Assembly: GCA_027946355.1 (NCBI GenBank)
Contig: JAPEUS010000003.1
Span: forward strand, 1,426,001 to 1,490,000
Reading direction: 5' to 3'
DNA from: Collariella sp. IMI 366227
Lineage: Eukaryota > Ascomycota > Sordariomycetes > Sordariales > Chaetomiaceae
Length of the DNA: 64,000 nucleotides
Part shown: positions 46,102 to 58,112 of the stretch, piece after piece
Layout: each line of letters opens with the position of its first letter
Numbering within the stretch: the first letter of the stretch is position 1
Notes under the pieces: generated by a model
Seen by the model: the letters and a program-made list of their open reading frames with translations, nothing else
Database searches by the model: none
What the model was told of the DNA's origin: nothing
Made by a program: the position numbers and the translations under genes

Positions 46102-47666
46102 GTGTCGAACAACCCGTGGTTTGGGACTGCCCGCAGCGACCCCCGCCGCGCCCGCGCCCGACAGCCTCGACAACCCCTCTCGTTCGAGTCGCCTCTCGCA
46201 GCTCGTCCCCACCCTCTCCCACCCCTCGGTCTGTCGAACCATTCCTCGTCAACCGGCAGAGCCAACACCTTGCCCGCGACTGGGACTGCGGCAGGAAGGC
46301 GATCGACCGAGTCGTCTACCCTCGCCTTCCTCACGACCTCGAATAGCGCCGGGGAGACCCCAGGAACCGCTCCGCCTGAGGAGATGGCACGCGCGCGTTC
46401 CGCTACTACCGGCGACGCCATGGCCAGACAAGATGGAGGCAGCGACTCGTTGCCCTCGATTCGCTTCAGCGCCTTTTACGACTCTCGCGCGACCCGCCCG
46501 TCGCTCAAGTTTGCTCCTGTTTCGCGCACCCTCCCGACCGGCCGGGAAGTCATCCGCGTGGGCAGGTATTCTCGTCTCAGCCCGCCGGGAACCGAGTCCA
46601 AGCCGTACCCGGTCAATGACGGCGACATTGTGCAGTTGGGAATAGACTTTAAGGGAGGCGAAGAGATGATCTTTCGCTGTGTCAAGATGCGCTTGGAACT
46701 GAATCGCGGTTGGCAGAATAAGCTGAACAACTTCAAGTGAGTGGCTCGTTTGTGGAACGGCCTTGAAGAGCGCGACAATACTGACACTCCCTAGCATGGC
46801 CACACATAAGAGATTACGGAACATGGTAGCCGGCAACCCCAACAGTTCGACAGGAGCATACTCCCAAGACTGCTCAATATGTCTGAACAGCGTCGGAGTA
46901 AGCCCTCACCCCCCTTCAACCACTTAAACAAACAGACCCTAACTCCTCCCAGCCCTGCCAATGCCTCTTTGTCGCTCCGTGCTCGCACACGTGGCACTAC
47001 AAATGCATCCGCACTCTTCTCTCCGCCCCGTCCTACCCCATCTTCATCTGCCCCAACTGCCGCGCTGCCGCCGACCTCGAAGCAGAAGTCGAAGACCCCG
47101 AAGAGTGGGAACAGCTCGACTCAGATGAGAACGCCGCCGCTGCCGCCGCCCAGCAACAACAACAACAACAACAAGGCGCCTCCCTCCACCTCCCCTCTGT
47201 CGACGGCGCCTCTGCCCCGCGCAGGTCGCGCGAATCCGTCCGCTCCGCGCGCCTTGCCCAAGCCCAAGTCGTCCAGCAACAGGCCTCACAGCAAATTCAA
47301 CTCCAACAGCAACAGCACCTCCAACAAAATCCCCTTCATCATAGTGAAATCCCCGATGTCACCATGATCGAGCAATTCGATGGCCCAACAACAACCACCC
47401 CACTTCCCACAACAACAGCAACCCTCTTCGGCCTGCGCCACACCGTCTCCGACCCGTTCCCATCCCCAACACTGCCGCACAGCGCATCATGGCTGGCGAG
47501 CGCCGCCGGACACCTTCGCCCAACGGCGGGGGTGGGCGTGGGCATGGGCATGGCAATAGGTGGTGGTGGTGTTGGTGGACTTCATAACCAGCATGAGGGG
47601 CCGATCACACCAAGGAATGATGCCGGGCCGTGGGTGTTTGATGGGACGGGGATGGGGAGGGGATGA
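46102..47666 (+). CDS. dma1: Dma1-type FHA-RING E3 ubiquitin ligase, FHA core missing
   Basis: Dma/CHFR proteins read phosphothreonine through an FHA domain and ubiquitinate through a RING, acting in mitotic and septation checkpoints. Exons are 46102-46736, 46795-46897 and 46953-47666; the start is uncertain because the N-terminus is disordered. The FHA domain begins (IRFSAFYDSRATRPSLKF, EVIRVGRYS) and resumes at RLSPPGTESKPYPVNDGD. The central part with the Ser-Arg-x-His and Asn residues that bind phosphothreonine is absent, with the frame kept (seam near 46575). The RING is intact: CSICLNSVG, split by an intron, then PCQCLFVAPCSHTWHYKCIR and CPNC. A poly-Gln run (Q7) and a Gln-rich tail follow. 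Length is about 483 aa as read; the 3' end may extend beyond 47666 through a further frameshift. Confidence 0.82.
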
Positions 47667-49065
47667 GTGTGGGGAGGGATGGGGGTGGGGAGTGCCGGTG
47701 GAGAGCTTGGAGGCGGCTGTGCAGGCTGCGGGAGGGAGGATGCAGATGCAGAGGGGGAGATGGAGGAGGAGGATGATGATGATGATGATGGCAGGGAGGA
47801 CGTGCTTTAGGAGGGCGCGGTCTTTTTGCTGGAGGCGTTGGAGAGGTTGGTTTTTGGTGAGGGGGATGGGTGGTGATAGATGGGGTGAAGGTTGGCTGGA
47901 GGTGGATGGCTGTCAGAGGATGTCGGTCTATCTGTATGGCCTGTTGTGCTGTTGGTTGAGATGGTAGTACAGGAGGGGTAATGATGGCTAGTTGGTTGGG
48001 ATTTTAGCGGTTGGTCGGGACATTGCGTTGCTGTACTTTTTCTCATGTCTGGTTCTGGTGTTATGTTAAGTAAAGCAGGTTTGTGCCGGAGGTTGGGGAG
48101 GGGAAGGCAGGGGTGGCTGGTGGGCGCATTACATAGCACACACACACTCACACACACTCATACCAGTTTGCACACACATTTGCTGGAGTTGAGGCTGGCT
48201 GGGCTGGCTTCGGTATAAGAGGGATGGGCCGGGAGGGCATTTGGTTTAATGTCATGTTTGCTGTTGCTGTTGCTGCTGCTCCGCTCCGCATTGTGTCAGA
48301 GGCTAGGTGATCTGTCTTGTGTGCTTGAGATCTGCTACCTACTGGCTGGCTGTGTTCTACTTTCAGTCTGAAGATAACAGGAAATCATAGAGCAGGAGGT
48401 GTTTTTTTGGTCTTGGATAAATCTCCGGTTGGGATGAAATGAGTGGAGTGAACCTGGGCCGCCGTGACAGGAGAGTTCGCTCTTTGTCTGGTCGTCGAGC
48501 CTGTCTTGGAATTGGATGTAAGGAAAAGGGGGTTCTTAAAGACGGACGCCTCACCACACGATCCTATGGGCAAAAAGTGGTTAGAGTTTTTTTTTTTTGG
48601 ACGTGTAGTAGATAAACAGATTCGAGAGAGAGAGCGTGGCCGGGCTGGGTCTTTTGTCCCTTTTATATTGTTCTTTTGGATCAGTCGAAGGTGGCTTGGG
48701 CTGGAATTGAATTTGAGGCTGCCATATGTTCATCAACCAACTAAAGAGATTGAACTCAAAATCATTGGACGAACTATGTGTATTGCAAGATATGTGTCCG
48801 TTCTGTCCTCCGTCCACGTCCAGCTTGAGCCGTTATGTGATATATCTAGGGCTTCTATCCCTCTTATGCCTGGGTATGCCCCGTTAGTGTACATCGCTGT
48901 CTGTAAGCCACTCATAACTCCAAGATGAAACCCCATATCAACCTAAATACTCCCACCCTAACTAAGGCCAAAGAAACGCTCAATCCATGCCGTCCGCTCA
49001 CTCGCTCGCCCGCCAATAAACACCAAAAGATCCCATGCTCCCAAAAGGCAAAACGACCCCCGACC
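47667..49065. other. Intergenic with microsatellites
   Basis: About 1.4 kb between convergent genes. A plus-strand frame to about 47967 (VPVESLEAAVQAAGG) may be the displaced C-terminus of the Dma1-like protein. A GATGATGATGAT run lies near 47774-47789. A CA-rich microsatellite runs from 48137 to about 48175, GCTGTTGCTGTTGCTGCTGCT lies near 48259-48280, and T10 lies near 48588. No independent gene is supported. Confidence 0.45.
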
Positions 49066-51943
49066 CTAAAGCTTCGACCTCACAGCCTCCAACCGATACT
49101 TCACATCCTTCAACGCCTTCGTAACCGGCCTCCAATCATCAAACTCCCCCACCAGTTCCGCCGTCTCACTACTCAACTCTGTCTTGACGAAATCCTCCTC
49201 CAACAGTCCCCGCATAATCCACGGCAGATGATACGGATTAGGGTTCGCCAGCCCCCTCCCCTGCCCCACTCCCACCCCCATTGCCGCCCCAATGTTTCAT
49301 CTCCCCCTCCAGCGCTTTCTTTCCCGGGAGGTCGGTGGTTTCGAGTGTGCGTGATGGAGAGGTCGTAAACCTGGGGTCGTCGTAGAGGCGCGAGTGGCCT
49401 TCGCCTGAGTAGAGGCTGCCTGCGAGCGGGGTGGAGAGTTCCCGGATGAGGCCGTGGTCGGATATGCCAAGGTTGCGGAGCTTGAGAGCAAAGCCGACTA
49501 AATGGGCGATGCTAAGGGGGTTAATTGTGAGGAGAGGGGGAGGAAGGGGAGGGATTTGGGACTAACAAGTTGGGGGCGTGGATCCGGCCATCGATGAAGA
49601 CCGCGCGGAAGATGTAGGGGTGGTGAAGGGGCGCGTAGATGGCGGACTGGAGGGGAAATGTTAGTACTTTGTGGGATGGGCCGGTGGAAAAGGGGAGCGT
49701 ACCTCTAGTGGTACGAGCTGGTCGTCGATGCTGCCCACGTAAGTGATGCGCGCGCCGTGAGCCAGGACTACCTTCACAGACGCCTCCAGCCGCTGGGACA
49801 CTTCACTCTTGGGGTCTGCAAACTCCCACAGCTCGGCAGCGGTGCCCATGAGAATGCCCAGGTTGGAGCGGTAGTCTGGAAAAGGACCAAGCGAGACGCC
49901 AGCTAATCACTCTGTCAGTTCGGTATCCTCATGAGGACCTAATAAGCACAACTCACCCATGGCACAAACCCCCACCTTCGCAGTTGTCACTATCCCCAGC
50001 TCAATCAGCTTCGCCAGCAGCATAATGCTAACCGGCACACCCTGCGAGTGGCACGCAATCATGATCAAATCCGCATTGCGGATCTGCTCAATCCAGTTCA
50101 GCAGCAGCTTCCACAGGTTCTCAACCCGTTCGCCGATTTTACCCTCTCCTTCCAGGGCAACATTTTCAATCTCGCATTCCTCGCACCCATGGCTGTCTGC
50201 CCACCTCCTGATGGCTTCGGCGCAGTGGTTGGCGAATTTGATGGATGTCCCTGTTGGCTGCCCGATCATTGGGCGGAGATAGGTTGCCGGAAAGAGGCCG
50301 TGGACGCCGATTGCGATGGCTTTCTTGATCCTAGGTGGCTCTCTGGTCAAGTAGACGTGCTTTGCTGAGGGCTGTTGGGTCCGAAGCAGTAGTTGAGCAA
50401 TTTGTTTAAGAATAGATGGGTTATCCTTGAGTTTGTATGTGCTAGTAAAGCACGGTAAAAGGATGTTTGGCGGCAGTGCCTTGGTAGCAGTCGGTGTCTT
50501 AGCAGTCGACTTCGTTGGGGTGTCAGTCTTTGGCGTACTCGGGCGAACAGGCGCCGCATCCTCAACTTCCATCGATTTAGGGCGGGCCCGCTTGCTCTTG
50601 GTCGAAGACTCTCGCGAAGGGGTTGCGGCGGTCTTGGCCGGCTCATCATTCTGGTCGGACTTCAGCGGAGGCTCCTTTGGCGGTTGTCCCACATATTCCA
50701 GCGAATTGGCTCTCTGCGGATGCCTTTCAGAACGCTCGCCCATGACAGCAATTTCACCTTCCTCGGTTTGCTGATTAGGTTTGTTTTTTGCTGCTGCCCC
50801 TGTATCGCGTGACCAGAAAGCCCACGTGGAGCCAGCCTTGGGTTGTGGTGTCGGCGGCTCAGGGGCTGCCTCAACCGCCGGCGCGTCCTGCATTACCACA
50901 TCTTCAGTCTCTTTTGCTGGCTCAGAAGGTACCTCTGGCTCAGCTGGCTCGGTTTGGGAAAGCATAGGAGCACTCCTGCCTGACCAAGACCAGAGCCAAG
51001 AAGTCACAGAAGGGGCCGCTGCCTTGTCCTCCTCCGGCGCTTGATGAGCTGTGTTGGTAACCTCAGGGGTGTTTTGCCCTGGGTGTACCTCCTTATCTGG
51101 ATCCGCAGGATTCTCTTCTGTGGTGTTTGCTTCGGCGGCCGTTTGTTCTGTTGACTCCTGGGCAGCGGGCTCTGCATCTGGGGTAGCTGCTACGGGTTCG
51201 GCGCCCGTGAGCCAGGCATACCACCCCTGAACTGGTCTCTCGGGCGCTGGTTCAGCGGATGCTTTTTGGCTTGTTTGTGTATCCGCATGCTGATCCAATG
51301 GAGGTTCGATTGTCGCCTCCTCCGGAGCAGCGTCGGGAATTTCTGTATCAGCATCCCCGGAGTTTATTTTGTTTTTGGATGCACTCTTATCGTCCGGTTT
51401 CGCAACGGCTTCAGCTGGCGGGGGGGGTGGATTCGGTTCTTGGGCGCTCTGATTCGGTTCATCCTCTTGTATTTTGGGTAATACGGAAGGACTCGGCAAT
51501 TCTTGACCGATGCTCGCAGTGTCTGTAGGTTTCTTGGGCTCGAATCGACTAAAATCGGCGGTTCCCTTCGGCTTCGATGTGCCTCCTAGTATGGTTTCTC
51601 GTGCGACTTGTGTCGAGGCGGCCGACTTGGATACTCGAGGCCATGATCCGTACCAGCTCTTGGTCTTGTGGACCTGTGTCAAGCCAGTCAGCACCTGGTT
51701 GTCTCTTGGTGTCCGGGCACAACTGGGAGGACATGCCTGCTTTGAGCTCTGCTCGGGGGTAGGTGTGCTGTTGCCACTGCTCTCCTTTGTAGGGTTTTGA
51801 GTGGCATTTTGATCTGCAGCTGATGGGGCAGCAGTCGGGGACTTGAACGATTTGGATGACGATTGCGACGGCATGGCAGAGGAAGGCGTCGAGGTGCTCG
51901 ATTCGGCGGCAGGGTTGGGTTTCGCCCGCTTACGGGAACCCAT
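49066..51943 (-). CDS. YML020W-like putative alpha/beta hydrolase
   Basis: The long first exon (49957-51943) has an acidic, repetitive Pro/Ala/Glu-rich N-terminal half with three short WYGSW/WYAWLTG/WLWSWSG aromatic motifs. A hydrolase-like domain follows: AIAIGVHGLFPATYLRPM, KFANHCAEAIRRW and the nucleophile elbow IMIACHSQGVPVSIML. Short exons continue it (49703-49902, 49567-49646 and from 49497 down), with introns of 54, 56 and 69 bp, then GSIDDQLVPLE and YHLPWIMRGLLEEDFVKTEL to the stop at 49066. This matches the uncharacterised fungal YML020W family; the enzyme's substrate is unknown. The last exons show frame slips near 49300, 49340-49355 and 49497, so the C-terminal join is approximate. 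The gene is divergent from rrp5. Confidence 0.75.
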
Positions 51944-52658
51944 GGCACAGATCGAGCTCGCGGCAGAAACGGGCGGGTTGGCTCAAGATTAGGGGTGGAA
52001 TTATCGGGTTGAGAGGGATATTCTTGTCTGTTGTCTGTTATGTTGTTGCCTTATCGTGAGTTGTCGGTATGCGTGGCTGTCTCTCAAGTCCCGGTTGGCT
52101 GCCCTGGGCTGGCTGGCCCGAGGCTGTACGTCATCCGGACAGTTAACGTACCAGGGACCTCTGTCGCCAGGAGTCAAGCAACAGTCAATCAAAGCCAACC
52201 ACTTGTCTTGAAAATGATTAGTTTGAAAACTCCTTAAATTAAAGTTTTGACTATCCATGGCAGTACAATGTGATACTTTGAGAGAGCCCTGTGCTGAAGA
52301 GAAAGACGGTCCTCCTTCTTTGTCCCTGAGACTTGAGCTTGTGAACGACGACGTTGATCGACACAGGCGCCCTGCCGTTCAGCTGGGCGACCCCTGAGCC
52401 GAAGTGCGGAGCTCTTGGCCTCGGCGGTCTTGGCGCAAACCGTCCATCGGATGCCCCACCTCAAGCCCATCCTCTCTGCACTTCACCGCCTTTGTTATCG
52501 TTATCTTTCTTGCCGAGACTGGGACCCGCCAGAAATTTTTGTGGTGGGAGCTTGCAGTGCCATTTTGAGACAGCGCATTTGGAGATTGTTGCGCAGAGGA
52601 GGCAGCTTTCGACGATTGCTCCCCATTGCTGCACAACAAGCAGCCACAACCACAAATA
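51944..52658. promoter_or_regulatory. Bidirectional promoter region, YML020W-like gene and rrp5
   Basis: A 715-bp interval between divergent start codons (51943 minus, 52659 plus). Short open frames on both strands have no motif. I identify no element such as a ribosome-biogenesis box with confidence. Confidence 0.4.
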
Positions 52659-55600
52659 ATGGGTGCTCTTAAACGCAAGGAGGGCCCGAGTGGCACCTCT
52701 GCTTCCAAATCAGCCAAACCCACCACCGATGCCAGACCCTCGAAGCGCGCAAAGTCCAGCGAAACGACAAAAGGCGACAGCAAGAAGGGCGAGAAGCAGC
52801 AAAAGTCCCCCGCGAAACCCGCCCCTACCACCATTGTCTCAAAGCTGAAGGAGGAGGAGCCTTTGTTCCCTCGCGGCGGCGGCAGCGTCCTGACGCCCCT
52901 CGAGCAGAAGCAGATCTCGATCCAGGCCAAGAAGGATGTCCTGTTCGAGGAGGAGAAGAGCGCGGGGAAGAAGGGGGGAGACAAGGCTCCCTCCAGGAAA
53001 AAAAAAGCGCAAGTCGCGCGCTGATGAGACCGAGACCAAGGCGAAGGATGAGGATGCTGTCAAGGTCGAAAGTCTGAACTTCAAGGTAGGAACACTGTTA
53101 AGGGGGCTGAGGTACGCCTTGCTAACTCGGTGCAGCGCTTGGTCCAGGGCTCGCTGGTTCTCGGAACCGTCTGCGCCATCAACCCCCTTGGCCTCGTCAT
53201 TGCGCTCCCGAACAACCTCATTGGCCATGTGCCCATCACCGCCATCTCCGAGAGTCTTACACAAAAGCTGCAGGCGAGCGCGGAGAAGGAGGAAGAGGAG
53301 GATTCAGACGACGAGGACTCCGGCGACGTCGATCTCAAGTCCCTGTTCCAAATTGGCCAGTATGTGCGCGCCTACGTTACATCAACATTAGACGAGTCAA
53401 CGCCTGGCAAGTCGAAACGCCATATCGGATTGTCTCTCGAACCGGCACATGCCAACACCGGCATGTCAGAGCAGGATATTGTTGAGAACGCCACGGTTAT
53501 GGCCTCAATTGCCAGCGTCGAAGATCACGGTTTCGTCATGGACATCAGTATTTCCGAGTCCAACCTGAAGGGCTTCCTGCCGCGCAAGCAGCTCGACAAG
53601 AGCCTTCCTGAGGAGAGTCTCCAGCCAGGATCAGTCCTGCTCTGCATTGTGACAGGCAAGGCTGGGGGTAAGGTCGCTCAGCTCTCCACGATCTCGGACC
53701 GTCTTGGTGACGCCAAGAACACTCCCTCCCAGGCTACCACCATCGGCTCGTTCCTCCCCGGTACTGCGGCCGACGTTCTGGTTTCCGAGGTTTCTCAGCA
53801 CGGTCTCGTTGGCAAGGTCATGGGTGCCTTGGATGTGACCGCAGATCTCATCCACTCTGGTGTTGGTCCTGACGGTGTTGACTTGGTTGAGAAGTATAAG
53901 GTCGGCTCGCGTCTCAAGGCGCGGATTATCTGCAACTTCCCTACCGCGAAGGACCCCAAGCTGGGTATTTCCGTGCTGTCTCATGTGCTGTCTCTGAAGC
54001 CCAAGACGACGGGCGAGAGCGGCGCGGAGCCCACCCAGGTGCTGGCTCACTCGGCCATTGTCGACAAGTGCACAGTCAAGGGCGTCGAGCCTGGAATTGG
54101 CCTGTATGTTGATGTTGGCGTTGAGGGTGTCACTGGCTTCGTTCACATCTCCAAAGTCAAGGACGGCAAGGTGGATTCTCTCTTTGAGAGCAGCGGCCCT
54201 TACAAGGTTGGAACCGTCCACCCTGGTCGCGTGGTTGGCTACAACCCCTTCGACGGCATGTTCCTCATTTCCTTCGAGAAGCAGGTGCTTGAGCAGCCCT
54301 TCCTGAGGATTGAGGACATCCCTATCGGCGCTGTGGTCCCTGGTGTGGTCGAGAAGCTCGTCATCAACCAGGACGGTCTTGGCGGTCTCATCGTCAAGAT
54401 CGCCGAGGGCATCTCTGGTCTTGTCCCTGAGATGCACCTTGCTGATGTTCACCTGCAGCACCCCGAGAAGAAGTTCAGGGAAGGGATGAAGGTGAAGACT
54501 CGGGTCCTCTCCACGAATCCCGCGATGCACAAGGTGCGTCTGACGCTGAAGAAGACGCTCGTCAACTCGGACGCGGTTCCTGTCAAGTCGTATGACGAAC
54601 TGGCAGTCGGGTTGCAGGCTTTCGGCACGATTGTCAGTATCCTGCAGCACGGCGCTATTGTTCAGTTTTACGGCCGCCTGCGTGGTTTCCTCCCCGTCTC
54701 CGAGATGAGCGAGGCCTACATCCGCGATCCCAAGGAGCACTTCCGCGTCGGCCAGACTGTCAGCATCTACGTTATCAGCTTTGATCCTGAGGCCAGCAGA
54801 CTCATTGTTTCCTGCAAAGACCCCTCTGCCTTTGGTCTTGAGAAGCAGCTCGCGCTGAAGAAGCTCCAAATTGGCGACTTGGTTTCCGCCAAGGTCACGC
54901 AAAAGACCGACGACGACATCTTCGTCGAGTTGGCGGACAGCTCGCTGAAGGCAATTCTCCCAGTTTCTCACCTTACCGATAAGTCAGTCAGCAAGACGCA
55001 GTCTGCGCTCAAAAAGATCCACGTCAACCAGACGCTTTCCGACCTGGTGATCCTTGAAAAGAATGAGGGCCGCCGGTCCATCACCCTCTCTCACAAGCCG
55101 AGCCTGGTCCAGGCTAGCAAGGAAAAGAAGCTTCTTCTCAACATTGATGACGCCCGTCTTGGAGATAAGGTTCATGGCTTCATTCGGAACATCACCGCCA
55201 CGGCTGCGTTCGTGCAGTTCGCGGGCCAGCTGACTGCTCTCCTGCCCAAGTCGCTGATGTCCGCCGACATGAAGGACAAGCCCAGCTTTGGCATGTACAA
55301 GTCTCAATCCATCACCGTCAAGATTGCCTCTATCGACAAGGATCTTGGTCGCCTAGTCGTCGCTATCCCTTCGACCAGCGATGAGGAGGTGAAGAAGTCA
55401 GCCAAGACCACCGAGAAGGCGGTCAACGCCCTGGACGACTCGATCACTTCCGTTGACGATCTCGCTATCGGCAAGCTGACTAAGGCTAGAGTGAAGTCGG
55501 CCAAGGAGACACAGCTCAACGTTCAGATTGCCGACAACATTCAGGGTCGCATCGACGTCTCGCAGCTCTTCGACAAGTTTGAGGACATCCCTGACGCCAA

Positions 55601-58112
55601 GCGGCCCCTGAAGCGGTTCAAGACGGACGACGTCGTCGAGGTTCGCGTTCTCGGCATTCACGACGCCCGCAACCACCGCTTCCTCCCTGTCACTCATCGC
55701 TCCAGCCATTCCGTTCTTGAGTTGACGGCGAAGCCCAGCGACATCAAGGCGGACGCCCTCCCGGAGCCGCTTTCGCTTGAGAAGATTGAGGTGGGCGCCA
55801 CCTACCCCGCCTTTGTCAACAATGTCGCCTCCAACCATCTGTGGGTGAACCTGTCGCCCAACGTGCGTGGCCGGATCAGCGCCATGGACGCGTCGGATGA
55901 CCTTTCCAGGCTGGCGAATCTGGAGAAAAGCTTCCCTGTTGGCTGCGCGCTCCAGGTGCGCGTCCTGTCCGTGAACGCGGAGAAGGGGAGAGTCGATCTC
56001 ACGGCTCGGACTGGCGCCGCTCAGGAGCTTCCCTGGGATAGCATCCAGCAGGGTATGGTTCTTCCGGCCAAGGTCACCAAGGTCAACGACCGCCAGGTCA
56101 TGGTCAAGCTCAGCGAGCTGGTCTCGGGCCCCGTGCATCAAGTCGATCTTGCCGATGACTACGACGAGGCGAACCCCCTGTCCCACTCGAAGAATGAGAT
56201 TGTGCGGGTGGCTATTGTCGAGGTTGACAAGAGCAACAAGAGACTGAGGTTGTCGATGCGTCCTTCAAGGGTGCTCAATTCCTCCCTGCCTGTCAAGGAC
56301 AAGGAAGTCACCAAGAGCACCAAGATCGAAGTCGGCGACATCATTCGTGGCTTCGTCAAGAACGTCTCCGACAAGGGTCTCTTCGTCTTGCTCGGCGGCA
56401 ACGTCGTCGCCCTGGTCAAGATCAAGAACCTCTCCGATTCCTACCTCAAGGACTGGAAGGAGCACTTTCAGGTCGACCAGGTCGTCAAGGGCCGCATCAT
56501 CTCCATCGACGACCGTGGCCTCGAGATGAGCTTGAAGCCTTCGGTGGTCGACAAGAACTATGTTCCTCTGAAGACCATCGCCGACCTCAAGGAGGGCCAG
56601 ACGGTGACCGGCAGGGTGCGCAAGGTGGAGGACTTCGGCGCTTTCATCGACATTGATGGCTCCCAGAACCTCTCTGGCCTGTGCCACCGCAGTGAGATGG
56701 CGGACAGGGCCGTCAAGGACGCCCGGACGCTGTACAACGAGGGTGACCGCGTCAAGGCCAAGCTTTTGAAGGTGGATGTGGAGAAGAAGCGGATCAATCT
56801 TGGGTTGAAACCGTCGTACTTCAAGGATGGCGAGGCGGACGACATGGACGTTGATAGCGAGGATGAGGACGCAGGGGCGGCGGTGGATGCTGAGGAGAGC
56901 GACGATGAGGAGATGAGCGACGCCGGCGGCGCCCTTGTGATCGGTGGCTCCGACGACGAAGATGAGGATGAGGAGAATGAGGACGCCAGCGATGTTGAGA
57001 TGGGCGATGCGGCAGAGGAGGGTCTCACCGGTCTTGACGCTGGCGGTTTCGATTGGACTGCTGACGCTCTCGACGCGGACGAGACCGCGAACGGCACCGC
57101 GGCTGACGAGCCGGCCAAGAAGACCAAGAAGAGGCGTGAGCACCAAGCGATCGTCGACAAGACGGCCGAGCTCGACATCAATGGGCCGCAAACGTCCAGC
57201 GACTACGAGCGTCTCCTTCTCGGTCAGCCGGATTCGTCCCAGCTTTGGATCGCCTACATGGCCTCGCAGATGCAGGTCAACGATCTTGGCAGCGCGAGAC
57301 AGGTCGCCGAGCGCGCCATCAAGTCGATCAATATCAAGGAGGAGACCGAGAAGCTCAATGTCTGGATTGCCTACCTCAACTTGGAGGTCGCCTACGGCAC
57401 CGAAGAGACGGTTGAGGAGGTCTTCAAGCGGGCGTGCACCTACAACGATGACCAGGAGGTCCACGAGCGCCTGGCCAGCATCTACATCCAGTCTGGCAAG
57501 CACACGGTACGTCCCCCCCACCACCTCCCGCCCAACTGACACATCACTAACCCCCATCACAGGAAGCCGACGACCTCTTCACCAAAATTCTCAAAAAGCA
57601 CGGCGCGCGCTCCGCGCAAGTTTGGATCAACTACGCGCACTTCCTGCACGCGACCCTCAACCAACCAGACCGCGCCCGCGCTCTCCTCAAGCGCGCCACG
57701 CAAGTCCTCACGTCCTCCAACCCGTCCTCCTCCTCCTCCCAGATCGCGCTCTCCCTCCTCCCCAAGTTCGCGGCGCTCGAGTTCCGCTCGCCCAACGGCG
57801 ACCGCGAGCAGGGGAGGACACTGTTTGAGAGTTTGTTGGCGACGTATCCGAAGAAGTTTGATTTGTGGAATCAGTTGGTGGATTTGGAGATGACTGGCGG
57901 GGATGAGGGGGAGACAGCTGTGGTGAGGGATCTGTTTGAGAGGGGGAGTAAGGTGAAGGGTTAAAGCCCAGGCAGGCGAAGGGGTGGTTCAAGAGGTGGG
58001 CGGAGTGGGAGGAGGCGAAGGGGATAAGAAGGGGAGGGAGAGGGTGTCAGCGAAAGCGAAGGAGTGGATGCGGTTGAGGGGGCGGGGAAGGAGGAGAAGG
58101 GGAGGAGGATGA
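52659..58112 (+). CDS. rrp5: Ribosome biogenesis factor Rrp5
   Basis: Rrp5 is a nucleolar RNA-binding protein needed for both 18S and 5.8S/25S rRNA processing (A0-A3 cleavages). Exons are 52659-53085, 53136-57506 and 57563-58112, with introns of 50 and 56 bp. The N-terminus is Lys-rich (MGALKRKEGPSG). Exon 2, 1457 codons with no break, carries about a dozen S1 repeats such as GSLVLGTVCAINPLGLVIAL, VVPGVVEKLVINQDG and TVTGRVRKVEDFGAFIDIDG. An acidic stretch near 56850-57050 precedes the HAT/TPR-like repeats (DYERLLLGQPDSSQLWIAYM, HGARSAQVWINYAHFL, KKFDLWNQLVDLEM). An A9 run at 52998-53006 has one A too many, and the last exon needs one base near 57960 and one near 58021. Corrected length is about 1782 aa, as expected. 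Confidence 0.95.

Noticed and set aside
46570..46584. GTATTCTCGTCTCAG in the Dma1 FHA region as an intron
   Set aside because: At 15 bp it is too short to be spliced, and the frame is continuous through it; a missing genomic segment explains the protein better.
53631..54971. 446-codon minus-strand frame opposite rrp5 (and a 431-codon one at 56265-57560)
   Set aside because: Both are antisense shadows of S1-repeat coding sequence, with typical Leu/Val/Asp-rich composition and no motif.
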